Below, piece by piece: positions 24,811 to 35,909 of a stretch of 64,000 bases of DNA. A program made the position numbers and the translations under genes. Below the pieces are notes generated by a model. It was not told where the DNA came from, searched no databases, and saw only the letters and a list, made by a program, of their open reading frames with translations. The number at the start of each line of letters is the position of its first letter. The first letter of the stretch is position 1. Source of the DNA: Branchiostoma floridae (Eukaryota > Chordata > Leptocardii > Amphioxiformes > Branchiostomatidae); contig NC_049983.1 of the NCBI RefSeq assembly GCF_000003815.2, positions 1,477,999 to 1,541,998 of the forward strand, in the 5' to 3' direction.

Positions 24811-26254
24811 CAATGCTTTAACACACAACTTCAATGTCCGCAAATCCAATTAAAACACGGCATATATGGAGATTTTTTGCTGTCTATTGTAAGCACACAC
24901 GTTTGTCACGCAAAAAAAAATCAACAAAATCTAGCCCACATAACAATTTCTATCACATTTCAAAATGCACCTAGCCGCTATCCGCTAGAGGTCGTCTTCA
25001 CTACCCAGAGCCTGACCGAAGCACTCAGGACAATTAAACGTAAACGTCCGAGGATCGATCGGGTCACGATACTTTCATGCATGATCGAGCCAGTAATACA
25101 CAAGCTTTCATCTAAATTCCTTTTCATATCAGTTATGGTTTATTAATGGGAATTTATGGTCCACCTAAAACCACGCTTTGCGGGCCAGATAATTTTTTCG
25201 CTCGGTTTCCTTTAGCTACATACTCGGAGTAATACAGGAATGGGACCAGATGGAGGGATGCCGGAACTTATACTGCAATTTATGTTGATGTGTCGTTAAC
25301 TAAAGTATAGGTTTTGTATTGAAAATAAACCTCACAAGACGGCAGTTTTACGACTGCCTGGCATGTTGGCAGTATCGTCCGGGTGTGAATCTATGTAACA
25401 TTGTGAAATAATAAAATGTTAGAACTGTTTGAATACTCCTTTGTAAGCATGATGCTAAACATTACTGATTTTGAAATATGGAGGCGGTGGTCGTTTTATG
25501 ACCCTGTAGGTTTGAAACTACAACTACTTGCTGTTTAGCTTATAACAGAATCAATTAATTTTTTTTATGTGGTATAACTTAGAGGCATGAGCATGAAACT
25601 GTCACGCAGTTTAACGTGTTGACTTGATAATAAAATATTGTATTCCTTTTGCATCAAAACGGCTTTTGTGACCTTTTATCCGGATTACAATCAACATGAA
25701 TACATTGTTGCATAAAAAAAAAGATTTTTCGCGTGTCAAAAGCACGACACGAAATTAAATCCAACATGTTGATATAAGATGTATCACGATAGAATGATAA
25801 TGTTTCATCTAGGGACTCTTTCAAAGTACAATAAGCTATCAGACAGAAAGAGCAATGGAACAAAGGATGACAAATTCCAGCAAATATTTATTGTTAAAAA
25901 AATTAAGAAAGGTAAACTACTTTCATTTTCTTGTAACTTTGCATTTGGCTTTGTAAGAAAATGTTGACAAGTTACATTACCTTTAAACGATCAGCACGTA
26001 CAATTTGATAGCACAAAGGCATGTGTCAAATATACCAGTAGAATCACACGTAGTTAACATTTTCAAACAAAAGACATTAATCAAGTTTTATGTACAAAGG
26101 TGTTCCTTTATATCACAAAGAACAAATCATTTCTGCAAATTTTCTCTAAGGTATAGACACTAGCACAAATGTTTCCATTATAGGTGCAAAAAGGATCAAG
26201 ACAGAAAGCTGTTGTACAGTCGTACCTTGTACTCCCTGTGTCTTTACATGCATA
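24811..26254. other. No gene recognised
   Basis: Spacer between Kelch copies 2 and 3. Short frames only, no domains seen. Confidence 0.4.
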
Positions 26255-27951
26255 TTAGCACTGCAAAGCGTAAGAGTAAGACGTGATGTGTTTTTGCGCC
26301 CCCTTAAGATACGGCAGGTACATGCGTACCACAGGGCACATGGGACCTGGTGCATAATACGCCTTATTCGGTAGAATGGCCTTCAAGTCTCTCCAGGCAT
26401 CAGCAGACCTGTCATACACATAAACGAGGTAGTTGCGCGGCCCTTGTTTGCCATAGACTTGCAACAAAATGTGCAGCTGATTCTCCAGTGCGAAAAGACT
26501 GGGAAGATGACTGACACTAAGGTTTCTTGGGTTTGGCCAGGCTTGCAGTTTCTGCCAGCAGTCTGACTCCGTGTCGTACACCATAGTCTGAGTGAAGTGA
26601 AAATCTGTGCAGAAAATCTCTGTTCCTATGGCAACAGCTGTGAAATTTGAGTAACGAGCTATTCGGTGGGGCGCGACCACACCAACAGTCCTGGCTTGGG
26701 TCGAAGCGATGCATTAGTGACGGCAAGATGAAATAGAGATGAGGACCACAGGACAATACCAGGTTGTCATCTACTGCTCTTTCAACATGCAACTGTGAAC
26801 ACTCCTGCCACTGGTCCTCGGGTCGATTGTACTTTCTTATCCGCACCAATCCTCTGCCTTCTCCGCGCTCAGTTGTAACGTAATATAAAATCCGTTCAAC
26901 TTCAACAAGGAATTCTGAGCTTTCTCCGGGGAAAACAGATACCGAGGACATACCAGCATGTTCCCACACATTCTCGGCATGGTTGTACTTAAACAATATC
27001 AACTGATCGAAATCGCCCGTATCATTTTCCAGCTTGTAAATATCGTTATCAGTGGTGACTGCCATGGCCGTGGTATCGGGAAGATAGTCATAACTGCACG
27101 TGATGTACGTACCTTCCCGAGGGTTCATGTACAGCAGGTCATCTGAACTGGATTAAATACATAACAGACAGTCGATGAAACAGATTAAGATACGTATCAC
27201 AACATGCACTAATAACATCCATCAATTCACGTTTTGTGGACTCAGGGAAAGTTTCTTATGAAGTATAAGTCTGAAATAAATGCAGAGTTTGGCTACATAA
27301 CTGGCAATGTGACAATGAGTATTACAAGAAAACGAAGTATGGAACAACATTTTGCTAAGACTGTTCCAGGCATAGAAATTCAAGCGTACATTAGTACTAT
27401 TATTACTCTATCTCTATTACTAAAACAAAAACTTTAAGCAGTTCTTTTTACAGTTAAAAATAGAGATTCACTATACGCATAAATGGCCCGCAAAGTTGAC
27501 CTTCAACCCCTAACACAATAAAACATCACAATAAGTGAGTGGGAAGGGCTGCATTGGGACGGAGGATACATCAAGGGAACGTTGAACAGTTTGGGTTCGG
27601 TAAACAATGGATGCCCTTCCTTTTACATGTTATCTTTAATGGCTATCACACATAGTTTTAAAATTCCCAGTGTTTCACACGTCACGCCAACCATACCTGT
27701 AAAACAACCGTCTTCTGACGACTTTCCGCCATGTCACTTGTAAACATGGCCCTGAAGTAGGGGCTGGCCGCGGACAGAACAAGCCGATGGCAAGGAAACC
27801 GCCGGCCCTCGACTTCAAGGACGACATCCTGCAGTACCCCAGCCTTCTGTAAGTCGTCCACAGCTCCAAGAAACCCGCGCAGATAGCTCTCGTCTTGGTA
27901 GGAACGTGGACGAACTGCACGCGCGCTGGCGTGGGGTTCTGCGGCAGCCAT
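26255..27951 (-). pseudogene. Kelch-like copy 3, pseudogene without exons 2-4
   Basis: Exon 1 (27951-27697) is a perfect BTB first half with start ATG and donor. Only about 550 bp separates it from the Kelch exon (27147 to 26255). That stretch contains just the homologue of the family's intron 1, so the second BTB half and BACK (three exons, about 610 nt) are deleted. The remaining junction is phase 0 to phase 2 and would be out of frame. The Kelch exon has a one-base insertion near 26660: the frame reads CWCGRAPPN and resumes as [13 protein letters not shown] in another frame. Both blocks remain clearly homologous to the other copies. A truncated BTB fragment could still be made from exon 1. 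Confidence 0.9.
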
Positions 27952-28049
27952 GTTGGTGATGATGGCATGACCCCAGGGTCAAAAGGTAATAAGTCATTCA
28001 CTGATTACCCTGATATTGTAGCAGTCTGTCTTTTTCTCTCTCGAAGGAA

Positions 28050-28115
28050 GGGTTTGATTTTGATTTTATTTACTCGGCCGTGGAATCAGGAGAAATACAG
28101 TCAGGGCTACCCAAA
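28050..28115 (+). repeat. Second copy of the Kelch-upstream repeat
   Basis: Related to 24665-24730 (ATTTACTCGGC and ATACAGTCAGGGCTACCCA), about 100 bp upstream of the copy 3 exon 1. Confidence 0.5.
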
Positions 28116-28161
28116 GAAAGGTTAATACTATAAGATGTTGATTTGTGACTTATTTTGATTG

Positions 28162-28253
28162 ATGTTACAATTTTAAGACCATATATCCGTGCACAAAATA
28201 AAGCGCCTACCAACAAACCTTCGATCAGACCTCTGGTCTTAAAATTGTAACAT
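28162..28253. mobile_element. Short palindromic MITE, 92 bp
   Basis: ATGTTACAATTTTAAGACCA at the left end and its exact reverse complement at the right end, a 20-bp perfect terminal inverted repeat around a 52-bp centre. Confidence 0.6.
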
Positions 28254-28315
28254 AATGTAGACTACCGTCACAGATAAACGTACATTCTAGGTTTTGATTT
28301 ATTTACTGTTTTCAT

Positions 28316-28360
28316 TGAAAACTCGTTGTAAAAATATGCTTCAGTTACAACGAGTTTTCA
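28316..28360. repeat. Perfect 16-bp inverted repeat, 13-nt loop
   Basis: TGAAAACTCGTTGTAA and its exact complement TTACAACGAGTTTTCA. It could form a hairpin or be a tiny palindromic insertion. No adjacent gene end explains it. Confidence 0.6.
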
Positions 28361-29084
28361 CATTGCTTTGGTAATTTAGTACGTTTTGTATGTGAATGTT
28401 TGTACCATTATACAGTAGAGAGATTATAGGTCTGCGGATGACTTACATTGGAAATATGGTACGTCTCGGTTGATATCTTTCTTTGAAGACATGATATCAA
28501 CTTTATTTATCTAGGTGTAAGTTTTCTGTACGTGTTGGTTTGATGCCGAAGTAGCTTTGAAGGAACATGCAGATGATTTCATAAATACATTTACGCAATA
28601 AAAGGGATAATAGAGGGTTATTTTTTCTTATAGATATTTCTGGGGCAGTTAAAATGTGACAAGCTGTCAAAATGGGTATCACAACAAAAATTATAAATGC
28701 ATCATCTATCAATTTCTTCTAAGTACTATTGGCCTTGAAACCGAATAGCACTTCACTAAAGAACGAACCATGTTGATCAATGAATATTTATTGTCAAAAT
28801 GAGAAAAAGTATACATATATATTGTAAATGGAAATGCAGGTATATAAACTAGTTTTAATCTCATGGATATGCGCAACAGTGTAACAGGCTTCTGAAGAAA
28901 AACTAAGTGTAAACAAATATAACACAAAACAATACAACAAGTTATGCATAGTATATGCAAACGTCAAAGCTGAAAACGATTAAATTTACAGTCAGACTCT
29001 GTTCCACACAAGCTCTCACTGCCCTGGGCTCCGTGGAGACCTATAACGAAGGGCCTGGCCTAAACGGGTTGCTAGAATCAAACA

Positions 29085-29290
29085 TTAGGCTCACATAAAA
29101 AAAAACATAGCCAGGCTAACACACAAGGCTTAGTAAGAATCATACAAAACTTAGTCAGGCTCACATCCAAAACGTATAATGTAGGGTAACAAACAAAACT
29201 TAGTCAGACTAACATACAAAACTTAGTCAGGCTAAAATAGGAAACTTGGTCTAATATACAAAACCTACTCAGGATAGAATACAAAGTGGG
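29085..29290 (+). repeat. Degenerate tandem repeat, unit ACATACAAAACTTAGTCAGG
   Basis: Around seven imperfect copies of a unit of about 22-30 bp (aacttagtcaggct, with variants), downstream of the Kelch copy 4 stop. The rest of 28361-29701 shows nothing recognisable. Confidence 0.6.
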
Positions 29291-29701
29291 AGAAAAATAC
29301 AAAATTAAATACAGGAAAAACCATTCTACGACAGGAAAATGTAAGTACAATTGTAATATAAGTACAATTGTTTTGACACTTTATAAAGAGTGTATCTAGA
29401 AATTGCAACTGTTTGCATGCGTGGAAGACACATCAAGTCAGTCATGAGATGAGAATCTTCAAACTTCAGAAAAAAGAACCATAAACGTTAACATGCTCCT
29501 AGCAATGTGCATGGTACATATGGCGGCGTCGATCTCTGCTTTCAGGCCATTTGGCTACACTACTTTGTGAATGGGTTTCCGTCAAAATGCAACTTGTTTT
29601 AAATGTTCCAAAAGACCTATCTCATTTTTGGGTTCTCCTCAAAAGCCGAATTCTTAACACAAATATCATTTAACAATCCTACCCTGTAAGATTGTTACAT
29701 T

Positions 29702-32700
29702 CTATGTGTCCTTATCCTGCAGTTTCAGATACGGTAGGTATATACGCGCCGCAGGGCACAGGTGACCATACGAGAAATATTCCTTATTAGGCAAAGTGGC
29801 CTTCAAGTCTCTCCAGGAATCAGCAGACCTGTCATACACATAGACTAGGTGTTCTTCGTCATCCTCATCATGATCATAGCAACAGATGAACCATATGTGC
29901 AGCTGGTTCCCCAATACAAAAAGACTGGGAATACTACTAGTTTCACGGTTTCCAGGGTTCGGCCAGCCTTGCAGTTTCTGCAAGCAGTCTGACTCTGTGT
30001 CGTACACCATAGTCTGACTGAAGTCAAAATCGGTGCAGAAAATCTCTGTTCCCATGGCAACGGCTGTACGAAATTCAAAGTCGAGTTCTGGTGATGGGCT
30101 CCGCTTACACCAACGGTCCTGTCTCGGGTCGTAGCGATGCACTTCCGAGGTTGTGAGGAAATAGAGGTGTGAACTGCAGGACAATGCTGCACTGTAGCCG
30201 TATGTAGTATTGTCAAATTGCGGCTGTGAACACTCCTGCCACTGATCTGTGTGCCGGTTGTACTTTTTCATCCACACCAAACCTTCTGCATTTTCAGCAA
30301 GGTAGTATAAAGTCCGATCAACTGCAACAAGGTGCTCCTTGTAGCAAATCAAATCGTTTTCCAGTCTCAGCCACGTAGATACTGAGGACATACCGGCATG
30401 TTCCCACACATTTCCCGCATGGTTGTACTTAAGCACAGACGACTGATTGTTGCTCTCTCGATCATGAGTCAGAATGTAGATGTTGTTATCACTGGTCACT
30501 GTCAAATCTGTGGCTCCAGGTTTACGATCGTAACTGCAGGTGATGTACTTCCCTTCCCGAGGATTCATGAAGAGAAGATCATTGGAACTGATGAGGATAG
30601 AACACATACGCAACTGTCAATAACATGGACTTGAAACTCATATCTTTTCCTCAGGAACGAGGTCCACGTTACAGCATGCACTGATGTCATTTTTAAAATC
30701 TAATCTTAAAGCCTCAAAGAAATAAATTCAACATGTGTTGGAATTCTGAAGCATTAAAGTTACATTGAATGCTTCATAATTCCAACACATGCTGAACATG
30801 GTAAAACAAAACAATAACAAACTTACTTAAGTGTTAATCACGCAACCATTGGTTTATTTACACCGACGTTTCGGTGACCGTCTGTCACCTTCTTCAGGGC
30901 AATTCTGACTGGTTCACATTGTACTGCAGGACAGGTGTTGCTAATCACAGTTTAGATGCGGTCACAAAACGTTAAGTATTTACATATGTACAGGCAGATG
31001 TATGCAGAGGGATCACTTAAGTGATTTTTGCTAACAACATTTTGCGATAGAGTACCAAGTTTGGTAGCTCTAACGCTAGCCTTTCACGAGTTATGCGACA
31101 TAACAGTTGCTGAGGACCTAAAAATTCCCCTCCCTGGTCAGAACAGGTTTAGTGCAAAATGTTCTGATCTTTTGCATAGATTATAATAATGAGCAGATAT
31201 TAACAACATATTATTATATCAAACTTTTCAAAGTATTCCTCTCACAATGACTATGCAATGTATATGACGATATGTATCATCGAAAAGAATAGAACATAAG
31301 ATTTATCAAACAAAACACTTTGGAGCCCGTTTGGACCCCACTCGGTCATTTTAGTAGAAAAGGGTCGGGCGCTTGACGGTTAACATAAATGAGAAATTGA
31401 AAATGTGTATTGCAGGACCTTAAAATGTAGAATAATCTTCTACAAGGATTGTAGACTTAAAAATTGAAACGAAGAAAAAAAGAATATACTGACATTCCAT
31501 CGGACAGCAGAACCATTTCAGTAGTCCTTCCAAGTCTCGAGCTCGGTTTTCCATTCTGTACCACATTTCTGATGACCTCAGAGCTCCCAGGATCCTCCCT
31601 GACCAAGGGGTGTTCCAAGATGGCTGCCCTGTCATCTGAGGTCAGCAGGTTAAAGCGGATGTGAGGGAGCATGCTGGGTAGGTGGAGCAGTCTGTTGAGA
31701 GTACGAGAGGGTAGTAAACTTTTAGACATTGCAGGAGAGAATTCGGGGATCTTAATCTCTTGTAAAAACTGGTAAAAGTCACTTGTTAATATAGAACTTA
31801 GAAACCAAACACCCTAAACATTTCAATACATGCAATAAAGTATGTACACATCCATATTCATGGCAGGGCATTGTCACTCTCTCTAAAGAACCCCTTGAAC
31901 ATCCATATCTATAAGTAAAACGCCCACCTGTCCTCCCTGCTGTGCTGCACCCATCTCACCACAGCCTCCCACACTGTTGTCTCCTCTTTAACATCCAGCT
32001 CATCATGGCTGATGATCTTAGTCAGCTGATTCACACTCAGGCTGCCAAACTCCTCGCTGATGGAAAACTGTGGAGGTGCAGAGTACATGTTGGTTGATAA
32101 GGCTTAACATAAGGTTTGTTAAAAATGAACAGTTAACACAACAAATAAGGGAATTATTCCTTTAGAGTATTTTACTAATAGGCACCATAGAAAACCTACC
32201 ATCACTTGAGTTATGCAAGACAATTTAGTTAACTGCTTTTCAAAAGATTCATGGTCAGCAGAAGTTACCTACTATCAAAATATAAGTCCCACCTCAGCAA
32301 AGTTTATATCGATCCACTCCACACAGCGCCTCAGGACAATATCTGCAGAAAAAACATCAGCAAAATTGTACATGTCGACAAAGGTGGAGTGCTCCACGTT
32401 CATGGCCATGTAGCTGCTGCAGGTGTCTCTCACATAGTCCAGTTGGAGGAGGTCAGCTGCCTGGTACAGGGGCTGCACTTTGTCCAGTGACACATTGAGG
32501 GTTCCCGAGTAGATGTAACTCAGGATCTCCCCAAACATGCCTGCATCCAAACCCTGCAAAACAGTAAATCGTAACAATTTTCAAACATTTAACAAGTAAG
32601 ATATCACTGTCAGGGTGTATAAAGAAGGGAAATATATACAAATTTGCTTGATTACCTTATGAAATTCATTTATTTCTACCATTCTGTTATCTTATGTCCC

Positions 32701-33749
32701 TTTAATCTCTACTACTTCATACTAGTACTTCATCTGTTTCCGATAACTGTAAAGACTTTTTTGTTGAAGATATTTGCTCTTTATAATGTGGCCAAAAAAA
32801 TGAACTTTGACCCCAAAATACCGAAGAGGTCACTAGGTGGGGAGGGGGGCACAGTGAGGGATAAATTCAAGGTAGCAGAGTACAGTTTTCGGCCTATGGG
32901 GCCTCCTATAGTTAAGGACCGCAAGGTGACTGACATCGACGCGGATAAAATTATAGTAGGGTGCATTTGGGAAGCACGACAGACGAGTATGTTAAAGTCG
33001 AGGGAACAACGTACAAAATAACCAAAAACAAAAAAATATTGTGGTTTTTTAGCATTGTGACGCCCTCTTTGAAATAGGGTCATGCGGGGTCACCCGGAAC
33101 TGCAGCCGAGTCACATAGACAGCCAGCTGTAAAGGTCACGCGTATTTATACAACGACAGGCCAAACTGTAAAATCTCATTCGTGCCATCTGAAAGCCGGC
33201 ATATTATACTACCACACAGTAAAGTTCATCCCTCGCTTACATGTACTTTAAGGTATTTACGAACGATTGAAGATTTCGACCGCACTACTAGTATGTTTTT
33301 ACCCCTACATCATTGACTCCGGGGGTCGCGTAGAAATACTGTACTCTGCCGCCTTAAAGGAAAGTTCGACATTTGTTCGTTTTGGTAAACAATAGATTTT
33401 CCCTGTTTTTCATGTTTTCTATGGTACGCAGCATCTTTAAATGTTCTCTGTTTTACTCTAAGTCTTTTCTAACCCTATTCTACACCAAACCTACCTGTAA
33501 AACAACCGTCTTCTGACGACTTTCCGCCATGTCACTTGTAAACATGGCCCTGAAATAGGGGCTGGCCGCGGACAGAACAAGCCGATGGCAGGGAAACCGC
33601 CGGCCCTCGACTTCAAGGACGACATCCTGCAGTACCCCAGCCTTCTGTAAGTCGTCCACAGATCCAAGAAACCCATGCAGATAGCTCTCGTCTTGGTAGG
33701 AACGAGGACGAACTGCGCTGACGTGGGGTTCTTGGTGTGCAGCAGCCAT
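29702..33749 (-). CDS. Kelch-like BTB-BACK-Kelch protein, copy 4 (intact)
   Basis: Exons: 33749-33495, 32553-32293, 32067-31928, 31691-31494, 30587-29702. Lengths are 255, 261, 140, 198 and 886 nt. All GT-AG sites are present and frames close to 580 codons (579 residues). The start is MAAAHQEPHVS. BTB, BACK (SEEFGSLSVNQLTKIISHDEL) and the divergent Kelch propeller (FKYNHAGNVWEHAG-like, RYDPRQDRWCKRSP, VYDRSADSWRDLKA) are complete. The BACK exon 4 is 12 nt shorter than in copies 1 and 2. Intron 1 holds a MITE and intron 4 holds a Penelope-type terminal motif. A predicted CUL3 adaptor like copy 1. Confidence 0.9.
30728..30796. repeat. Inverted repeat in Kelch copy 4 intron 4
   Basis: TTCAACATGTGTTGGAATTC with GAAGCATT, mirrored by AATGCTTC and AATTCCAACACATGCTGAA, arms of about 28 bp with one or two mismatches. 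Probably a short palindromic insertion. Confidence 0.55.
30863..30897 (-). ncRNA. Candidate hammerhead-like motif of a Penelope-type terminal repeat
   Basis: On the minus strand the order is CTGAAGA, a stem GGTGAC/GTCACC with a short loop, then GAAAC and GTCGG. That is the order of conserved hammerhead ribozyme core elements (CUGANGA, stem II, GAAA). Hammerhead motifs are known in Penelope-like elements, and a Penelope GIY-YIG remnant lies at 34.3 kb. Stems I and III are not demonstrated, so activity is unproven. It lies inside an intron of Kelch copy 4 on the sense strand. Confidence 0.4.
32871..33353 (+). mobile_element. MITE family M, 483-bp copy in Kelch copy 4 intron 1
   Basis: Starts GGTAGCAGAGTACAGT and ends ACTGTACTCTGCCGCC, an inverted repeat with two mismatches in 16. 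The interior contains CGGCCTATGGGG, AGTTAAGGACCGCAAGGTGA and TATAGTAGGGTGCA. It matches 23478-23944 and partly 61208-61450. Confidence 0.75.
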
Positions 33750-33935
33750 GTTGATGATGATGACATGACCCCAGGGTCAGGGGGTAGCTGGGTAACCCAG
33801 AGTAACAGACAAATGCTGATTACCGATATAGTATAGCAGTATGAGTCCTGTCGTCTCCGGAGATGGAAGGATGCCTGTCATAGGATTCAGAAAACCGATA
33901 CCGGTATTTGTACCGCTGACAGGAAATATTTGTTT

Positions 33936-33988
33936 ATTACTCTGTGACACTGGAGGGTAACCTCCAGTATTAACAGAGTATTGTAATC
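33936..33988. repeat. Imperfect hairpin
   Basis: ATTACTCTGT...ACTGGAGG and CCTCCAGT...AACAGAGTATTGTAAT form a long interrupted stem around GTAA, just upstream of Kelch copy 4. Function unknown. Confidence 0.45.
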
Positions 33989-34289
33989 ACTTTGTGCGTT
34001 GGGTGTTCGCACCTATATCTCTATGTTCCGTATGCCGCAATCGCATGTTGATTGGCATGTCGTCTGTACTCGGTTAGGAAATGATGCACGTTGTTTTTTT
34101 GTCGCCGTAGCTGTTTTTATTATGGATGTAATAATTTCAGTTTTCACCCCTACGCCGTCCGGTATAGTGGTTCAGGTCTTCCTTATGATTGTGCCTTAAG
34201 CGTTGTAGTTATTTGATACCGTCAAGCAGATGTTGGCCTCGTCGGAATATGCCATCTCGTTTGGGCTTTGCGTTTCCAATATTGAGGTT

Positions 34290-34625
34290 GGCTTGACATA
34301 GCATACTGTTAACATTTTCCGGTTCAATGTATGTAGGGGAAACTGAAAGATCGTTAGGTGAACGAACCGCAGAGCATCAGAAGTCCATAGACAACAAGGA
34401 TTGCAAATCCGCGCTCAGTCAGCACTTTACTCAAATCGCGCCACATTGTAACGACCAAACCCATCTCTGACAATATTATGATCATTGACCAAGAACCACG
34501 CAATGCACATCGGAAGGTTAAAGAAGCAGTCCACATTCAATTGGAAGGTGCAAAACTGAACCGGAACGATGGATGGGAGCTGCCCAAGTCTTACTTACCT
34601 CTACTCCGCAAGGAGGCGGGGGTGA
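34290..34625 (+). mobile_element. Penelope-like element, decayed GIY-YIG endonuclease region
   Basis: One frame reads MYVGETERSLGERTAEHQKS and SALSQHF. After a frameshift near 34455 it continues with EPRNAHRKVKEAVHIQL and LNRNDGWELPKSYLPLL. This order (Y-V/I-G-E-T-x-R, then EH, then RKVKEA.HI, then LNRD.G.ELP) is typical of the GIY-YIG domain at the C-terminus of Penelope-like retroelements. The RT part is absent. Confidence 0.7.
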
Positions 34626-35061
34626 GGGGCAGAAGATCCACGCAAGTCTCGACCTAGTTCTCGCAACTCTCGCGAAAACTAGGTTACTCCGTGAACATGA
34701 TGGACTGCCAGTCATCGAAAATTTGGAGGTATGTTTTCTTACCTTTGATAAGTCACTGATTGATGAAAACTTTTATTAACAGTTTTCGTTTGGTATTGAA
34801 AATATGCCTCACGAGACAGATGTTAGCACGTCTGTAAGCCGGTACACTTTAAATATATAATCGAAGTTTATTTGCAAGTTCATTCCCGTAGGATAATTGA
34901 AGGTACATGTTAAAAACAAGATAGGGAATATGAATAAATTGAAATGTTTTATTGCAAATTATCACATAGCCAGGCGCCGCGGACCAATCAGAAGGCCCCG
35001 TTTCACGTTGGTTATGACGCCGTAACACATAAAAGTCCAGCCAGGCCGGTGTGTATCGCTC

Positions 35062-35150
35062 CTCTGATTTGTCAAAATGAATCGACACCAGCACCATTGT
35101 CGACGCAAATCCACACCGATGCCGGTGTCGATTCATTTTGACCAATCAGA
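35062..35150. repeat. Palindromic insertion with 27-bp arms
   Basis: TCTGATTTGTCAAAATGAAT followed by CGACACC, mirrored by GGTGTCGATTCATTTTGACC and AATCAGA, around a 33-bp centre. Nearby are three CCAATCA-type boxes (about 34984, 35142 and 35193), two of them followed by AGCGAAAC. Confidence 0.6.
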
Positions 35151-35726
35151 TGAAGCGAAACACACAACAAAGTAGGGGATATGCAGGCATTGGCCAATCA
35201 AAAGGAGCGAAACATATTTTCGAGCAGAGGGAATAAGTACTGACTGCAAGGGGGAATGGCTCCTTCTGTTAGCATTGATAATGAATTTTGTTATTCTAAA
35301 ATGCCAATGTTTCGAATATTTTCTGTGGAAATTTTGGTTTCGCTTCACTCACTCGGTAGTTTTATTCGGTGGTTATAGCAAAGGACCAGGCTATATGACA
35401 CCATGTACACCTCGGGGCGGGTCATTAACCCTTAATTCATCCCCATATTGGGCTTATTGCATGTGAACAAAATCAAATACATAAATAAATAATCTAAATG
35501 CACAGATTAAGTGCTTGTTGGTATATACAGAATGTCGAGTGCGATTCTAAAACTCACGTTATTATTGCGGGTTTTTACTTTTTTTTTTGAAAACAGTTGA
35601 AAAGGAAATGCCCCACATTTTTTATGATAGATTGATTTGATGATCTTAGCAGAAGGTGTGTCTTTTTTTAAATGAAAAGTTCGGTCTGATTTCGGACACT
35701 CAACTGCATTTGCTGTGTCTTAGACC

Positions 35727-35909
35727 TTAGACCTTAGACCCTCCCGCAACACTGTTGCATTGGTCGACTCGTCGAGCATACTTCCTCCAAAGGTTGCGGT
35801 CTTGCGCAGCTACTGCAATGGTTCCCATGCTGTTTAGCCCCATTTTCCTTCCATCATCTAAGATTGTCCGTCTTAGTGTAGTTTTTGGCCTGCCCCTGGG
35901 GTATATCAA
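35727..35909 (-). mobile_element. LINE (RTE-like) C-terminal remnant
   Basis: The short frame contains RGRPKTTLRRTILDDG and AAQDRNLWRKYARRVD. This fits the R-P-x-T-T-W-R-R ... A-Q-D-R-x-x-W pattern at the end of RTE-type LINE ORFs. It ends at a TAGACCT microsatellite (about 35722-35740), consistent with a LINE tail. Confidence 0.6.
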
